Source: Ruegeria sp. Alg231-54 (GTDB lineage: Bacteria > Pseudomonadota > Alphaproteobacteria > Rhodobacterales > Rhodobacteraceae). From it: a stretch of DNA of 64,000 nt. Made by a program: the position numbers and the translations under genes. The stretch spans positions 1 through 64,000 of the forward strand of contig NZ_FREZ01000014.1 in assembly GCF_900143525.1 (NCBI RefSeq), read 5' to 3'. A model generated the notes under the pieces. The model saw only the letters and a list, made by a program, of their open reading frames with translations, was not told the origin of the DNA and did not search any database. Below are positions 16,873-25,992 of this stretch, in pieces; the first letter of the stretch is position 1; each line of letters starts with the position of its first letter.

Positions 16873-17733
16873 ATGAAACTCCGGCTCGCAATGACTTGCG
16901 CCGGTTTGGCGGCGTTGATGCTGTCTGGCCCAGTGCCAGTCGTGGCGAACGAGGTTGAGCCAAGAGGCGTTTACAAACGGGTCAAGGCCCCAAAGCCTGG
17001 CACGCGGCCACGCGTCACGGTCCAGATTACGCCCGATGAGCATGCGAAGACCCCGTCTGCCCCTAGTACAGGCGTAGAATTAGTCGAACCTGAAATCATC
17101 GCGCGCACGCGTGTCATACCGCCAACTCTTCCCGGTGCGGGCAAAAAACCGGTTGGTTCGTACAAGGCTTTCTGGGAAAGGGTGTCGCCATCATTGACCG
17201 AGGCCGGGTCCGGACGGCTGCACGATGCCATGAATGCACTGGCTGCCATCAACGTCGCGGCACCGCGTTTACAGACCCTGCAAAATATCGCCCAACAGCG
17301 CCGCGTGGATATTCTGCGCTCGACCGTGGGAACAAATGTCTCACCGGCATTGGTTCTGGCGGTCATTTCCGTGGAATCCGCCGGGCGCACTGACGCTGTA
17401 AGCTCGGCAGGGGCACAAGGATTGATGCAGCTGATGCCTGCAACCGCTAAACGTTTTGGGGTTCAGGACAGTACGCAGCCGTCGCAAAACATTGCGGGCG
17501 GTGTGAAGTACCTGAACTGGCTGATGGAAGAATTCGGTAACGACCCGATCCTCGTCCTTGCAGGGTATAACGCTGGGGAAGGGGCCGTACGTAAGCACGA
17601 GGGCGTCCCACCTTACGCAGAGACCCGTGATTACGTACCCAAGGTTCTTGCAGCGTTTCAGGTGGCGCGGGCGTTGTGTTCGACACCGCCTCAGCTGATT
17701 ACGGATGGGTGTGTATTCCAATCGTTGAACTGA
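16873..17733 (+). CDS. Lytic transglycosylase, SLT domain
   Basis: A 286-residue exported murein hydrolase that cleaves glycan strands in the periplasm. Signal peptide residues 1-25 (ending VVANE), a Pro/Lys-rich linker, and a transglycosylase domain from about 150 to 260 with the catalytic Glu in VISVESAGR, then GLMQLMPATAKRFGV and LAGYNAGEGAV. GAGGCAGG lies just before the ATG. It is divergent from the pilin genes; a role in opening the cell wall for the Tad machine is possible by position but not shown. A terminator follows at once. Confidence 0.92.
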   Translation: MKLRLAMTCAGLAALMLSGPVPVVANEVEPRGVYKRVKAPKPGTRPRVTVQITPDEHAKTPSAPSTGVELVEPEIIARTRVIPPTLPGAGKKPVGSYKAFWERVSPSLTEAGSGRLHDAMNALAAINVAAPRLQTLQNIAQQRRVDILRSTVGTNVSPALVLAVISVESAGRTDAVSSAGAQGLMQLMPATAKRFGVQDSTQPSQNIAGGVKYLNWLMEEFGNDPILVLAGYNAGEGAVRKHEGVPPYAETRDYVPKVLAAFQVARALCSTPPQLITDGCVFQSLN

Positions 17734-17734
17734 A

Positions 17735-17763
17735 AATGGCCCACCCGAAACGGTGGGCCTTTT
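17735..17763. terminator. Bidirectional terminator between lytic transglycosylase and scoB
   Basis: A perfect 8-bp stem, GGCCCACC (17738-17745) with GGTGGGCC (17752-17759), is flanked by A's on the left and TTTT on the right, so it can end transcription of the plus-strand transglycosylase and the minus-strand CoA-transferase. Confidence 0.85.
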
Positions 17764-17775
17764 CATTGGTGTGAA

Positions 17776-18402
17776 TTAGTTGACGATGTTGGCTTCGGTC
17801 GCAGCGCGGATCTCGTCTTCGGTCACGCCTTCGGCAATCTCGATGATCTTCAGGCCGCCATCAACCACGTCCAGAACGCCAAGGTTGGTGATGATGCGGT
17901 TCACCACCTTCTTGCCGGTCAGGGGCAGGGTGCACTTCTTCAGCAGCTTGGACTTGCCGTGCTTGTTGGTGTGGTCCATCACGACGATTACGCGACGAAC
18001 ACCTGCAACCAGGTCCATCGCGCCGCCCATGCCCTTCACCAGCACGCCTGGAATCATCCAGTTGGCCAGATCGCCTTCTTCATCGACCTCCATCGCGCCC
18101 AGAACGGCGGCCGCGATCTTACCGCCGCGGATCATGGCAAACGATGTGGCACTGTCGAAATAGGCGGTGCGGGACAGCTCCGTGATCGTCTGCTTGCCAG
18201 CGTTGATCAGATCCGGGTCTTCTTCGCCTTCAAAGGGGAAGGGGCCCATACCCAGCATTCCGTTCTCGGATTGCAGGGTGATGTCCTTGTCGCCCACGTA
18301 GTTTGCCACCAGCGTCGGAATACCGATGCCGAGGTTTACATACATGCCGTCTTCCAGCTCTTGCGCCGCACGTGCGGCCATCTGATTACGATCCCAGGGC
18401 AT
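17776..18402 (-). CDS. scoB: 3-oxoacid CoA-transferase subunit B
   Basis: A 208-residue beta subunit of a family I CoA-transferase. The catalytic Glu lies in the LQSENGMLGMG motif (about residue 44). GGAMDLVAG and HTNKHGKSK are also typical. It moves CoA between succinyl-CoA (or another donor) and acetoacetate for ketone body or short-chain acid use. The ATG overlaps the scoA stop (TAATG) with GGAGGAAGC upstream, so the two subunits are translationally coupled. Whether the substrate is acetoacetate or another 3-oxoacid cannot be told. Confidence 0.92.
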   Translation of the reverse strand: MPWDRNQMAARAAQELEDGMYVNLGIGIPTLVANYVGDKDITLQSENGMLGMGPFPFEGEEDPDLINAGKQTITELSRTAYFDSATSFAMIRGGKIAAAVLGAMEVDEEGDLANWMIPGVLVKGMGGAMDLVAGVRRVIVVMDHTNKHGKSKLLKKCTLPLTGKKVVNRIITNLGVLDVVDGGLKIIEIAEGVTEDEIRAATEANIVN

Positions 18403-19106
18403 TATGCTTCCTCCTTCTTACGGGTGGTGCGTTGTTCGATGCGCTTTTCATGCTGACCCTGAATGATGCGATGCACGTAGATGCCGGGCAGGTGGATCAT
18501 ATCGGGGTCCAGCGAACCACGCGGCACGATTTCCTCGACCTCGGCGATGCAGATCTTGCCACAGGTCGCAGCAGGTACGTTAAAGTTGCGCGCGGTCTTG
18601 CGGAAAATCAGGTTGCCGGTGTCATCGGCCTTCCATGCTTTGACAATGGCCAGATCGGCAAAGATGCCTTCTTCCAAGATGTAAGTCTCGCCATTGAAGT
18701 CTTTGTGCTCTTTACCATCGGCGATCACGGTGCCCACACCGGTCTTGGTATAGAACCCGGGGATGCCTGCGCCACCAGCGCGCATGCGTTCGGCCAGGGT
18801 TCCTTGCGGGTTGAATTCCAGCTCCAGCTCTCCGGCCAGATATTGGCGCATGAACTCGGCGTTTTCACCGACGTAAGAGCTGATCATCTTTTTGACCTGC
18901 TTGGTCTGCAGCAGGATGCCGATGCCGAAATCGTCAACGCCGGCGTTGTTCGAAGCAAACGTCAGATCTTGAGCGCCCGAGTTCTTGATCGCCTCAAGCA
19001 GCAGTTCGGGAATACCGCACAGGCCAAAACCGCCTGCCGCGATCATCATGCCGTCCGAAATCACTCCATCGAGTGCCTCGGTGGCATTGGCATAGACTTT
19101 CTTCAT
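18402..19106 (-). CDS. scoA: 3-oxoacid CoA-transferase subunit A
   Basis: A 234-residue alpha subunit with the family signature GGFGLCGIPE (about residues 25-34) and SNNAGVDDFGIG. I placed the start at ATG 19106, which has GGGGGAG upstream; an alternative start at 19127 would add 7 residues. It forms a heterotetramer with ScoB. About 100 bases separate it from topA, which is transcribed in the same direction and ends at 19210. Confidence 0.92.
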   Translation of the reverse strand: MKKVYANATEALDGVISDGMMIAAGGFGLCGIPELLLEAIKNSGAQDLTFASNNAGVDDFGIGILLQTKQVKKMISSYVGENAEFMRQYLAGELELEFNPQGTLAERMRAGGAGIPGFYTKTGVGTVIADGKEHKDFNGETYILEEGIFADLAIVKAWKADDTGNLIFRKTARNFNVPAATCGKICIAEVEEIVPRGSLDPDMIHLPGIYVHRIIQGQHEKRIEQRTTRKKEEA

Positions 19107-19209
19107 GGAAAACTCCCCCAATGACATGGTGATGGCGCAGGTTGTGCCGCCACGTCACGGGGAAGTCAATGAAACCAAGGGGTGGGTGGTATTTCTACCT
19201 AACCCCCTG

Positions 19210-21849
19210 TCAGGTGGCGGCCTTTTTGGTCGTCTTCTTGCCAGCAGCTTTCTTTTTCGGAGCCGCATTTTTCTTGGTGCCCTTTTTGGCTGCGCGTTCG
19301 TTGACCAGTTCAATGGCCATTTCCTGTGTCACGTCCTCGGGCTTGATATCTTTTGGAATGGTCGCGTTGACCTTTTCCCATTTCACGTATGGCCCATAGC
19401 GCCCATCCAGAACCTGCATCGCGCCGCCATCTGGGTGCTCGCCTAATTCCTTCAACGCTTTTGCCGCTGCGCGACGGCCACGCCCGGGGTTGGCGCGCTT
19501 TTCAGCCAGCAACTCGACAGCGCGGTTCATGCCGATTTCAAACACGTCGTTGGGGTCTTTGAGGTTGGCGTAGACCGGCTTGGCCTCATCCGCCAACTGA
19601 TGCATCAGATAGGGACCAAACCGCCCGAAATTCGAACTAATCATGCCGCCCTCGGGGTGTTCTCCAATCTGGCGGGGCAGGGACAACAGCGTCAGCGCCT
19701 TGTCCAGATCCATGTCATCCTTGCTCCAACCACGCGGCAGAGACGCACGCGGTGGTTTCTTGTTCTCGGGCGTCGGTTCGCCGCGCTGAACATAGGGGCC
19801 AAAGCGGCCGGACTTCAGCCAGATTTCGTCCCCGGCATCTTCGCCCAGCAGGCGTTCCTCGCCTTCGGCACCTTCGCCGGCGATGGGGCGGGTATAGGTG
19901 CATTCAGGATAGTTTCCACACCCAACGAACCCGCCGGTTCGCGACGTCTTCAGGTGCAATTGACCCATTCCGCATTTCGGACAGACACGAGGGTCCGAGC
20001 CGTCTTCACGCGGCGGATAAAGCTGCGGCGCAAGGGCTTCGTCGAGTTTGTCTAGAACCTCGGAGATCCGCAATTCGGACGTCTCGCCGATAGCAGCCGA
20101 GAAATCGCGCCAGAACTTGCTCAGCAACTCCTTGTAGTCACGCCCACCGGCGCTGACGTCGTCCAGTTGTTCTTCCAGATTGGCGGTGAACTCATACCCC
20201 ACGTACTGCCGGAAGAAGTTCAGGAGGAAGATCGTAACGATCCGGCCCTTCTCCTCGGGGATCAGCCGGTTCTTGTCTTTGCGCACATATTCCCGGTCCT
20301 GAATCGTGGTCACGATCGAGGCATAGGTCGACGGTCGCCCGATCCCCAGCTCTTCCATCCGCTTGACCAGCGTAGCCTCGGTGTAGCGCGGCGGCGGTTG
20401 CGTGTGGTGCTGCAGGGCCAGAACAGATTCGTTCTCGGACAGAATGGCCTCTTTTGCGGCCTTCTCGGTGCCCTCGCTGGTCGCTTTGGTGAAATGATCG
20501 CGCAGGGATGTTTTGGCAAACCGAGCCGGATCGCCCTGCATGATTTGCGGCAGGCGCTTTTCATCATCATCGGCTACGTCGTCGCGGCCTTCTTCATAAA
20601 CGCGCATGAACCCGTCGAACAGAACAACCTGACCGGTGGCGCGCAGGCCGACCTGGCCGTCATCGCTGCTAATCTCGACCGTAGTGCGCTCCAGTCGCGC
20701 AGCAGCCATCTGGCAGGCAATGGTACGTTTCCAAATCAGGTCATACAGCTTGCGCTGATCCTCATCTGTGACCTTCAGGGCCTTGGTATCGCGGGACATA
20801 TCCGTCGGGCGGATACATTCGTGCGCTTCCTGGGCGTTCTTGGCCTTGTTTTTATAGATACGTGGGCTGTCGGGCACGTATTCTGCACCGTAACGGTCCG
20901 CGATGGTGTCGCGGGTGGCCGCCACGGCCTCGGGCGCCATGTCGATGCCGTCGGTCCGCATATATGTGATGTAGCCCGCCTCGTAGAGGCGTTGAGCAAC
21001 CTGCATCGCGTGACGCGCGCCCATTCCGAACTTGCGGCTTGCTTCCTGCTGCAAGGTAGAGGTCATAAAGGGCGCACTGGGGTTGCGCGCGGCGGGCTTG
21101 GCCTCGACCGAAGTAACGCTCAGCGCGCGGCTGGTGATGGCCTGCACCGCCAGTTCGGCCTGCGTGGCGTTGGCCAGATCATGTTTGTCCAGTTTCTTAC
21201 CAGCCAGCGTGACCAGGCGTGCCTCGTAAGTCTGGCCGCGCGGTGTTTCGAACACTGCCTTCACAGACCAATATTCGACTGGTTTGAACGCTTCGATCTC
21301 CATCTCGCGTTCAACGATCAGGCGTAGACATACTGACTGAACGCGACCGGCAGATTTTGCGCCGGGCAGTTTGCGCCACAGAACCGGCGACAAGTTGAAA
21401 CCCACCAGATAGTCCAACGCGCGACGGGCCAGATAGGCCTCGACCAACGGCATGTCGACCTGACGCGGGTTCTGCATCGCCTCGGTCACCGCATCCTTGG
21501 TGATCGCGTTGAAGGTCACGCGGCTGACAGGCGTATCTTTCTTGATCGAGCGGCGCTTGGTAAGGGCTTCTTGCAGGTGCCAGCTGATGGCCTCACCCTC
21601 ACGATCAGGGTCAGTCGCGAGAATCAGAGCGTTGTCTTCTTTCAGCGCATCGGCGATGGCTTTGACATGTTTGCGGCTGTCGTTGCCGACCTCCCATTTC
21701 ATCTCAAATTCATGCTCGGTATCGACGGATCCGTCCTTGGGCGGCAAGTCCCGGACATGGCCATACGAGGCTAGCACCGTGTAGTCGGGGCCAAGATATT
21801 TGTTGATTGTTTTGGCCTTGGCAGGGGATTCTACAACAACTACAGGCAT
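19210..21849 (-). CDS. topA: DNA topoisomerase I
   Basis: An 879-residue type IA topoisomerase that relaxes negative supercoils. N-terminal TOPRIM domain (VVVESPAKAKTI, then DPDREGEAISWH), active-site Tyr in YITYMRTDG, and one C4 zinc finger (CPKCGMG...CGNYPEC, about residue 605-630). Three C-terminal repeat units follow (GRFGPYVQRG, GRFGPYLMH and GRYGPYVKW), then a Lys/Ala-rich tail that probably binds DNA. The dprA gene lies upstream with a 174-base gap, an order usual in alphaproteobacteria. Confidence 0.96.
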   Translation of the reverse strand: MPVVVVESPAKAKTINKYLGPDYTVLASYGHVRDLPPKDGSVDTEHEFEMKWEVGNDSRKHVKAIADALKEDNALILATDPDREGEAISWHLQEALTKRRSIKKDTPVSRVTFNAITKDAVTEAMQNPRQVDMPLVEAYLARRALDYLVGFNLSPVLWRKLPGAKSAGRVQSVCLRLIVEREMEIEAFKPVEYWSVKAVFETPRGQTYEARLVTLAGKKLDKHDLANATQAELAVQAITSRALSVTSVEAKPAARNPSAPFMTSTLQQEASRKFGMGARHAMQVAQRLYEAGYITYMRTDGIDMAPEAVAATRDTIADRYGAEYVPDSPRIYKNKAKNAQEAHECIRPTDMSRDTKALKVTDEDQRKLYDLIWKRTIACQMAAARLERTTVEISSDDGQVGLRATGQVVLFDGFMRVYEEGRDDVADDDEKRLPQIMQGDPARFAKTSLRDHFTKATSEGTEKAAKEAILSENESVLALQHHTQPPPRYTEATLVKRMEELGIGRPSTYASIVTTIQDREYVRKDKNRLIPEEKGRIVTIFLLNFFRQYVGYEFTANLEEQLDDVSAGGRDYKELLSKFWRDFSAAIGETSELRISEVLDKLDEALAPQLYPPREDGSDPRVCPKCGMGQLHLKTSRTGGFVGCGNYPECTYTRPIAGEGAEGEERLLGEDAGDEIWLKSGRFGPYVQRGEPTPENKKPPRASLPRGWSKDDMDLDKALTLLSLPRQIGEHPEGGMISSNFGRFGPYLMHQLADEAKPVYANLKDPNDVFEIGMNRAVELLAEKRANPGRGRRAAAKALKELGEHPDGGAMQVLDGRYGPYVKWEKVNATIPKDIKPEDVTQEMAIELVNERAAKKGTKKNAAPKKKAAGKKTTKKAAT

Positions 21850-22023
21850 TTAAGGGAAAACCTCGCTTGACGGAATTGGCGCCTTCTATGATCGTGCAAG
21901 ATGTGGAGGGCAAGGGCGAATTGTCAATGCGTTCCTTTGAACACAGAATTTATGTTGTAATTTCAATCACGTAACCTGTGCATAAAAAGGACTTGGGCAG
22001 AAACCAGGCCTCAACGATGAAGA

Positions 22024-23157
22024 TTATCCTGACAGCGACAGGAGGCCGCCGGGCTGGCGCTGGATCTGTCCCTCGAGTTCCAGATCAATCAACGCCGGCC
22101 CGATTTCTCCGGCCGTTGCGGCAATGTCGCGGATCAACTGATCCTCTGCAATTGGCGAGGGGCCCAATCGCGACAGGATTTCACGATGCAGTGCGGTACC
22201 TGCGATCACCGGTTTGGCTACAACGTCGGGCACTGCGGGGGTCTCGACCTGACCTGTAGGTGCCCGTTTCGGAAGCGCCTCAATGACGTCTTCGGCGGCT
22301 CGCACCAATATCGCGCCGTCCCGGATCAGCATGTTGCACCCGGCAGCTCGTGCATCGAAAGGGTGCCCGGGTACGGCCAGAACCTCGCGCCCCTGATCCA
22401 AGGCGTCCCGCGCAGTAATCAGACTGCCGGATTTTGCGGCAGCTTCGACGACGACAACCGCCTGCGCCAGACCTGAGATAATCCTGTTTCTGCGCGGGAA
22501 GTGCCGGGCCTGCGGTGTGACGCCCATGGGCTGTTCCGAGACACGCAACCCGGTTTGGCCAATCTTTTCCGCCAAAACAGTGTTTTCGGTCGGATAGACG
22601 ACATCCACGCCGCCTGCCATCACAGCGACAGTGCCCGTTTCAAGCGCGGCCATATGGGCCGCTGTATCAATGCCGCGTGCCAGGCCGGACACAACGACAT
22701 AGTCTTGCTTGCCGAGATCCGCGGCAAGCCCCCGCGCCATCCGCGCCCCCAAGGACGAACAATTCCGCGCGCCGACCAGTGCAATCGACCGGCGCTGCAG
22801 CAGAGAGCTATCTCCAATCGCCCAAAGCATTGGCGGGGCGTCGGATAGATCGTTCAAGGCATCTGGATAATCGGCGGAGCCAAGGCACAAAAGGTGCGCG
22901 TTCGCGGCTTTTGCGGCCTTGAGTTCCGCCTCAATCACGCCGGGGGGGCAAACTTCGTACCCATCAATTCCGGCAGCGCGTGCCATTTCTGGCAGCGCGG
23001 CCAGCGCGTTCTGCGCCGAGCCATGTTCCCGCAGCAACCGACGAAACGTCGCCGGACCAACCTTGCGAGAGCGCAACAGACGAAGCCAGGAAAACCGATC
23101 CTCTTCCGTGGTGGGTGGGAGTGTGGGGTGATAGGAAGAATGCTGCTCTTCGGTCAT
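22024..23157 (-). CDS. dprA: DNA-processing protein DprA
   Basis: A 377-residue protein that loads RecA on incoming single-stranded DNA in natural transformation. An N-terminal SAM-like region (WLRLLRSRKVGPATFRRLL), the Rossmann-like DprA domain (LVGARNCSSLGARMARGLA, GLARGIDTAAH, RRNRIISGLA, AAAKSGSLITARDALDQGRE) and a C-terminal winged-helix domain (from about 325: LHREILSRLGPSPIAEDQLI). An 18-bp perfect palindrome lies 67-84 bases upstream of the start. No other competence gene is in the window. Confidence 0.95.
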   Translation of the reverse strand: MTEEQHSSYHPTLPPTTEEDRFSWLRLLRSRKVGPATFRRLLREHGSAQNALAALPEMARAAGIDGYEVCPPGVIEAELKAAKAANAHLLCLGSADYPDALNDLSDAPPMLWAIGDSSLLQRRSIALVGARNCSSLGARMARGLAADLGKQDYVVVSGLARGIDTAAHMAALETGTVAVMAGGVDVVYPTENTVLAEKIGQTGLRVSEQPMGVTPQARHFPRRNRIISGLAQAVVVVEAAAKSGSLITARDALDQGREVLAVPGHPFDARAAGCNMLIRDGAILVRAAEDVIEALPKRAPTGQVETPAVPDVVAKPVIAGTALHREILSRLGPSPIAEDQLIRDIAATAGEIGPALIDLELEGQIQRQPGGLLSLSG

Positions 23158-23223
23158 CCGATGCTCCGCCTGATTGCAGCACTGGTTTACGATTGCTGGG
23201 GTTAACAGCTTGTGAATCTCTTC

Positions 23224-23241
23224 AAATTATCCGGATAATTT
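23224..23241. promoter_or_regulatory. 18-bp perfect palindrome upstream of dprA
   Basis: AAATTATCCGGATAATTT is perfectly self-complementary and AT-rich outside the central CCGG. It lies in the 240-base gap before dprA (minus strand), where a promoter is expected. The shape suggests a dimeric repressor or activator site; I cannot name the factor. Confidence 0.5.
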
Positions 23242-23348
23242 TCGGCGTTTATCACTTAGAGTTATTTAGTGCGTTGAAATGTATGAAATAAACACAATGG
23301 CCTTCAACGCGGGCGCCTGACAGGATGTTAAGGCGCCGGCGGGCTGAA

Positions 23349-23370
23349 AGCGCAGCGTTAACCCTGCGCT
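23349..23370 (-). terminator. Possible hairpin after tldD
   Basis: AGCGCAG (23349-23355) pairs with CTGCGCT (23364-23370) across an 8-base loop, 28 bases after the tldD stop. No T-tract follows on the minus strand, so it is only a candidate transcript end. Confidence 0.35.
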
Positions 23371-23397
23371 CTCGATTTCCCGCCAAGCGATTCCCGG

Positions 23398-24819
23398 TTA
23401 TGCGGCCGATCCGCCGACCGTCAGGCCATCCATCAGAACGGTAGGCTGGCCAACGCCGACCGGCACCCACTGGCCGTCTTTGCCACAGGTGCCCATGCCC
23501 GGATCCAGCGCCATGTCGTTGCCCAATCCCCGAATGCGTTTAAGGGCGGATGGACCGTCGCCGATCAGGGTCGCGCCTTTGACCGGCGCCCCTATCTTGC
23601 CGTTTTCGACGCGGTACGCCTCGGTGCACGAGAACACGAACTTCCCGTTGGTGATATCCACCTGACCGCCGCCGAAACCAACGGCCCAGATTCCGTCCTG
23701 GATTTCCGCAACCAAAGAGGCCGGATCAGCCTCACCGCCCAGCATCACAGTGTTCGTCATCCGCGGCATGGGTTTGTGCGCATAGCTTTGCCGCCGCCCG
23801 TTTCCGGTGGGGGCCACGCCCATCAGGCGCGCGTTTTGGCGATCCTGCATATAGCCGGTCAGGACGCCATCTTCGATCAAGACTGTCCTGGAACTGGGTG
23901 TGCCTTCGTCGTCCAAAGAGATCGAGCCGCGACGATCCGGGATTGTGCCGTCATCAACAACGGTCACGCCTTTGGATGCGATCTGCTGCCCCATCAAACC
24001 GGCAAAGGCCGAGCTTCCCTTGCGGTTAAAGTCCCCCTCCAAACCGTGTCCGATTGCCTCGTGCAAGAGGATGCCCGGCCAACCGGGGCCAAGCGCGACC
24101 TCCATCACACCGGCAGGGGCCGGGATCGCGTCGAGATTGACCAAGGCGATCCGCAACGCCTCGCGCGCTTTGTCCTGCCAATCCGACGGATCGATCAGGC
24201 CGTCTAGCCCGACGCGCCCGCCACCCCCGGCCGAGCCACTTTCGCGGCGACCGTTCTGTTCGACGATGACCGAGATATTGAGGCGGGTCATTGGCCGCAC
24301 GTCGCGCATCAGTACGCCGTCCGGGCGCAAAATCTCGACTTCTTGCACGGCTGCGGCGATTGTCGCGCTAACCTGCACAACGCGGGGATCCATGTCCCGG
24401 GCATAGGCGTCGATCTCGCGCAGCGTTTCGATCTTGACCGGGAATTCAGCGGATTCAATCGGGTCCTCGTCCGTATAAAGGCGAGTATTGGTAGCGCGGG
24501 GACCATCGGCCAGCGTGCCGCCACCGTCTCCGACCGCAAGGCGCGCGGTTTGTGCCGCCCGTTTCAGCGCCGGAATTGAGACATCGGTGGAATGCGCATA
24601 CCCGGCAACTTCGCCCTGCACCGCCCGCAGGCCAAACCCTTCGGATGCGTCATATGATGCTGTCTTCAAGCGCCCGTCATCAAAGACCAAAGCCTCGGAT
24701 TTTCGCCGCTCGACAAACAGCTCTCCGTCTTCTGCCCCAGAGGTGGCGGATTGCAAAACCGCAAGCGCCTCGTCTTGCGGAATAGCGCTATCAAATGGGC
24801 GAAACGGGTCATTGGACAT
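23398..24819 (-). CDS. tldD: Metalloprotease TldD
   Basis: A 473-residue zinc metallopeptidase of the TldD/PmbA family, which in other bacteria works with TldE to cleave unfolded peptides such as microcin B17 precursor or CcdA. The HExxxH zinc motif is seen in HEAIGHGLEGD (about residue 250), and the C-terminal Cys motif in MGTCGKDGQWVPVG. Start at ATG 24819 has GGAAGG 9 bases upstream; the longer frame to 24852 adds 11 residues with no ribosome site. The TldE partner is not in the window. An FNR-type box lies 20-33 bases upstream of the start. Confidence 0.94.
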   Translation of the reverse strand: MSNDPFRPFDSAIPQDEALAVLQSATSGAEDGELFVERRKSEALVFDDGRLKTASYDASEGFGLRAVQGEVAGYAHSTDVSIPALKRAAQTARLAVGDGGGTLADGPRATNTRLYTDEDPIESAEFPVKIETLREIDAYARDMDPRVVQVSATIAAAVQEVEILRPDGVLMRDVRPMTRLNISVIVEQNGRRESGSAGGGGRVGLDGLIDPSDWQDKAREALRIALVNLDAIPAPAGVMEVALGPGWPGILLHEAIGHGLEGDFNRKGSSAFAGLMGQQIASKGVTVVDDGTIPDRRGSISLDDEGTPSSRTVLIEDGVLTGYMQDRQNARLMGVAPTGNGRRQSYAHKPMPRMTNTVMLGGEADPASLVAEIQDGIWAVGFGGGQVDITNGKFVFSCTEAYRVENGKIGAPVKGATLIGDGPSALKRIRGLGNDMALDPGMGTCGKDGQWVPVGVGQPTVLMDGLTVGGSAA

Positions 24820-24838
24820 CTGTTGGGACCTTCCGAGT

Positions 24839-24852
24839 TTGATCCAGATCAA
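24839..24852. promoter_or_regulatory. FNR/FnrL-type box between tldD and ctaC
   Basis: TTGATCCAGATCAA is an exact match to the FNR consensus TTGAT-N4-ATCAA. It lies in the divergent region, 20 bases before the tldD start and 143 before the ctaC start. The following operon encodes cytochrome c oxidase, so oxygen control by an FnrL protein is likely. Whether it activates or represses is not visible. A TTGACG (24866-24871) downstream may be a -35 box for ctaC. Confidence 0.7.
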
Positions 24853-24995
24853 AAATAGCGTCTGTTTGACGCAAGCATTTTGCTTTATCTACCCGACGGA
24901 ATATGGTTTTTAACGCGGCCAAAGACAACGGGAGAGGTGCGACTGATTCACACCTTTTCGCCAGAGAAGCAAAGATCAGACGATCAGGACAGAAA

Positions 24996-25907
24996 ATGAA
25001 GAATGCTTTGATGCTTTCGGGGTTGATGACAGCCCTCTCCAGCCTTCCCGCAATGGCTCAGGAGCTTGAGATTATTGGTAAGCCGGTTGATGGCGGCCTT
25101 GGGTTCCAGCCCGCGGCCACCAGCCTGGCCTCGGGGATTCAGCGGCTGGATGATATGATTCTGGTGATCATCACCGCGATCTGCCTGTTTGTTGCAGGTC
25201 TGCTGATCTACTGCATCATTCGATACAATTCGCGTAACAACCCTGAACCGGCGCGATTCTCGCACTACACCCCGGTTGAGATTGCCTGGACCCTTGGCCC
25301 GATCCTGATTCTGGTCTTCATCGGTGCCTTCTCGCTGCCAGTTCTGTTCAATCAGCAGGAAATTCCCGAAGGCGACATCACCATCAAAGTCGTTGGGAAC
25401 CAGTGGTACTGGACCTACGAATACGTTGATCACGATTTCGCCTTCGACAGTTATCTGCTGGGCCATCCGGCCACATTGGATGAAGGCGCCCGCCCGGCTG
25501 ATGCGGATGTGACTCCGTTTGTTCTGAACGACGCGATGCGTGCTAAGCTGGCGGATGCGGGCTACAGCGACGACGAATGGCTGCTGGCCACTGATACCGC
25601 AGTTGTCGTTCCTGTTGGCAAGATCATTGTGATGCAGGTTACCGCTTCAGACGTTATCCATTCGTGGACCATCCCGTCCTTCGGCGTAAAGCAGGACGGT
25701 GTTCCGGGTCGTCTGGCCGAACTGTGGTTCGAGGCCGAAAAGGAAGGCATCTATTTCGGTCAATGTTCCGAACTGTGCGGCAAGGATCACGCTTATATGC
25801 CGATCACCGTCAAAGTGGTCAGCGAAGAGGCGTATGAGCAGTGGCTGCAAGGCGCACTGGAAGAGTATGCAGGTCAGCCCGCAACCTATCAGGTTGCATC
25901 CAAGTAA
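24996..25907 (+). CDS. ctaC: Cytochrome c oxidase subunit II (aa3 type)
   Basis: A 303-residue subunit carrying the CuA centre that accepts electrons from cytochrome c. Signal peptide to about residue 22 (PAMAQ), two membrane segments (about 50-75 and 90-115), then the cupredoxin domain. CuA ligands are seen in [13 protein letters not shown] and [17 protein letters not shown] chose the ATG at 24996, where a proper signal peptide begins and AGGACAG lies upstream; the open frame extends to 24903. It is first of the cta operon. The gene for subunit I is not in the window, as in Paracoccus, where it is at another locus. Confidence 0.95.
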   Translation: MKNALMLSGLMTALSSLPAMAQELEIIGKPVDGGLGFQPAATSLASGIQRLDDMILVIITAICLFVAGLLIYCIIRYNSRNNPEPARFSHYTPVEIAWTLGPILILVFIGAFSLPVLFNQQEIPEGDITIKVVGNQWYWTYEYVDHDFAFDSYLLGHPATLDEGARPADADVTPFVLNDAMRAKLADAGYSDDEWLLATDTAVVVPVGKIIVMQVTASDVIHSWTIPSFGVKQDGVPGRLAELWFEAEKEGIYFGQCSELCGKDHAYMPITVKVVSEEAYEQWLQGALEEYAGQPATYQVASK

Positions 25908-25949
25908 TGACCCGCGCGGGCTGAAAAGCTCGCGCCAAAGGTAATGCAG

Positions 25950-25970
25950 GCTGCGCGGTATCCGCGCAGC
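25950..25970 (+). terminator. Hairpin between ctaC and ctaB
   Basis: GCTGCGCGG (25950-25958) and CCGCGCAGC (25962-25970) form a perfect 9-bp stem with a 3-base loop, followed by TTTCG. Inside an operon this probably acts as a partial terminator or mRNA-stabilising element, giving more ctaC than assembly-factor mRNA. Confidence 0.6.
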
Positions 25971-25992
25971 TTTCGCCCCAGAAGGACCGGAA

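Noticed and set aside
16764..16875. Four copies of GCAAAT near the lytic transglycosylase start
   Set aside because: Short, AT-rich and irregularly spaced; can arise by chance.
24903..24995. Extended N-terminus of CtaC
   Set aside because: The upstream 31 codons would bury the signal peptide; the ATG at 24996 starts a normal signal and has a ribosome site.
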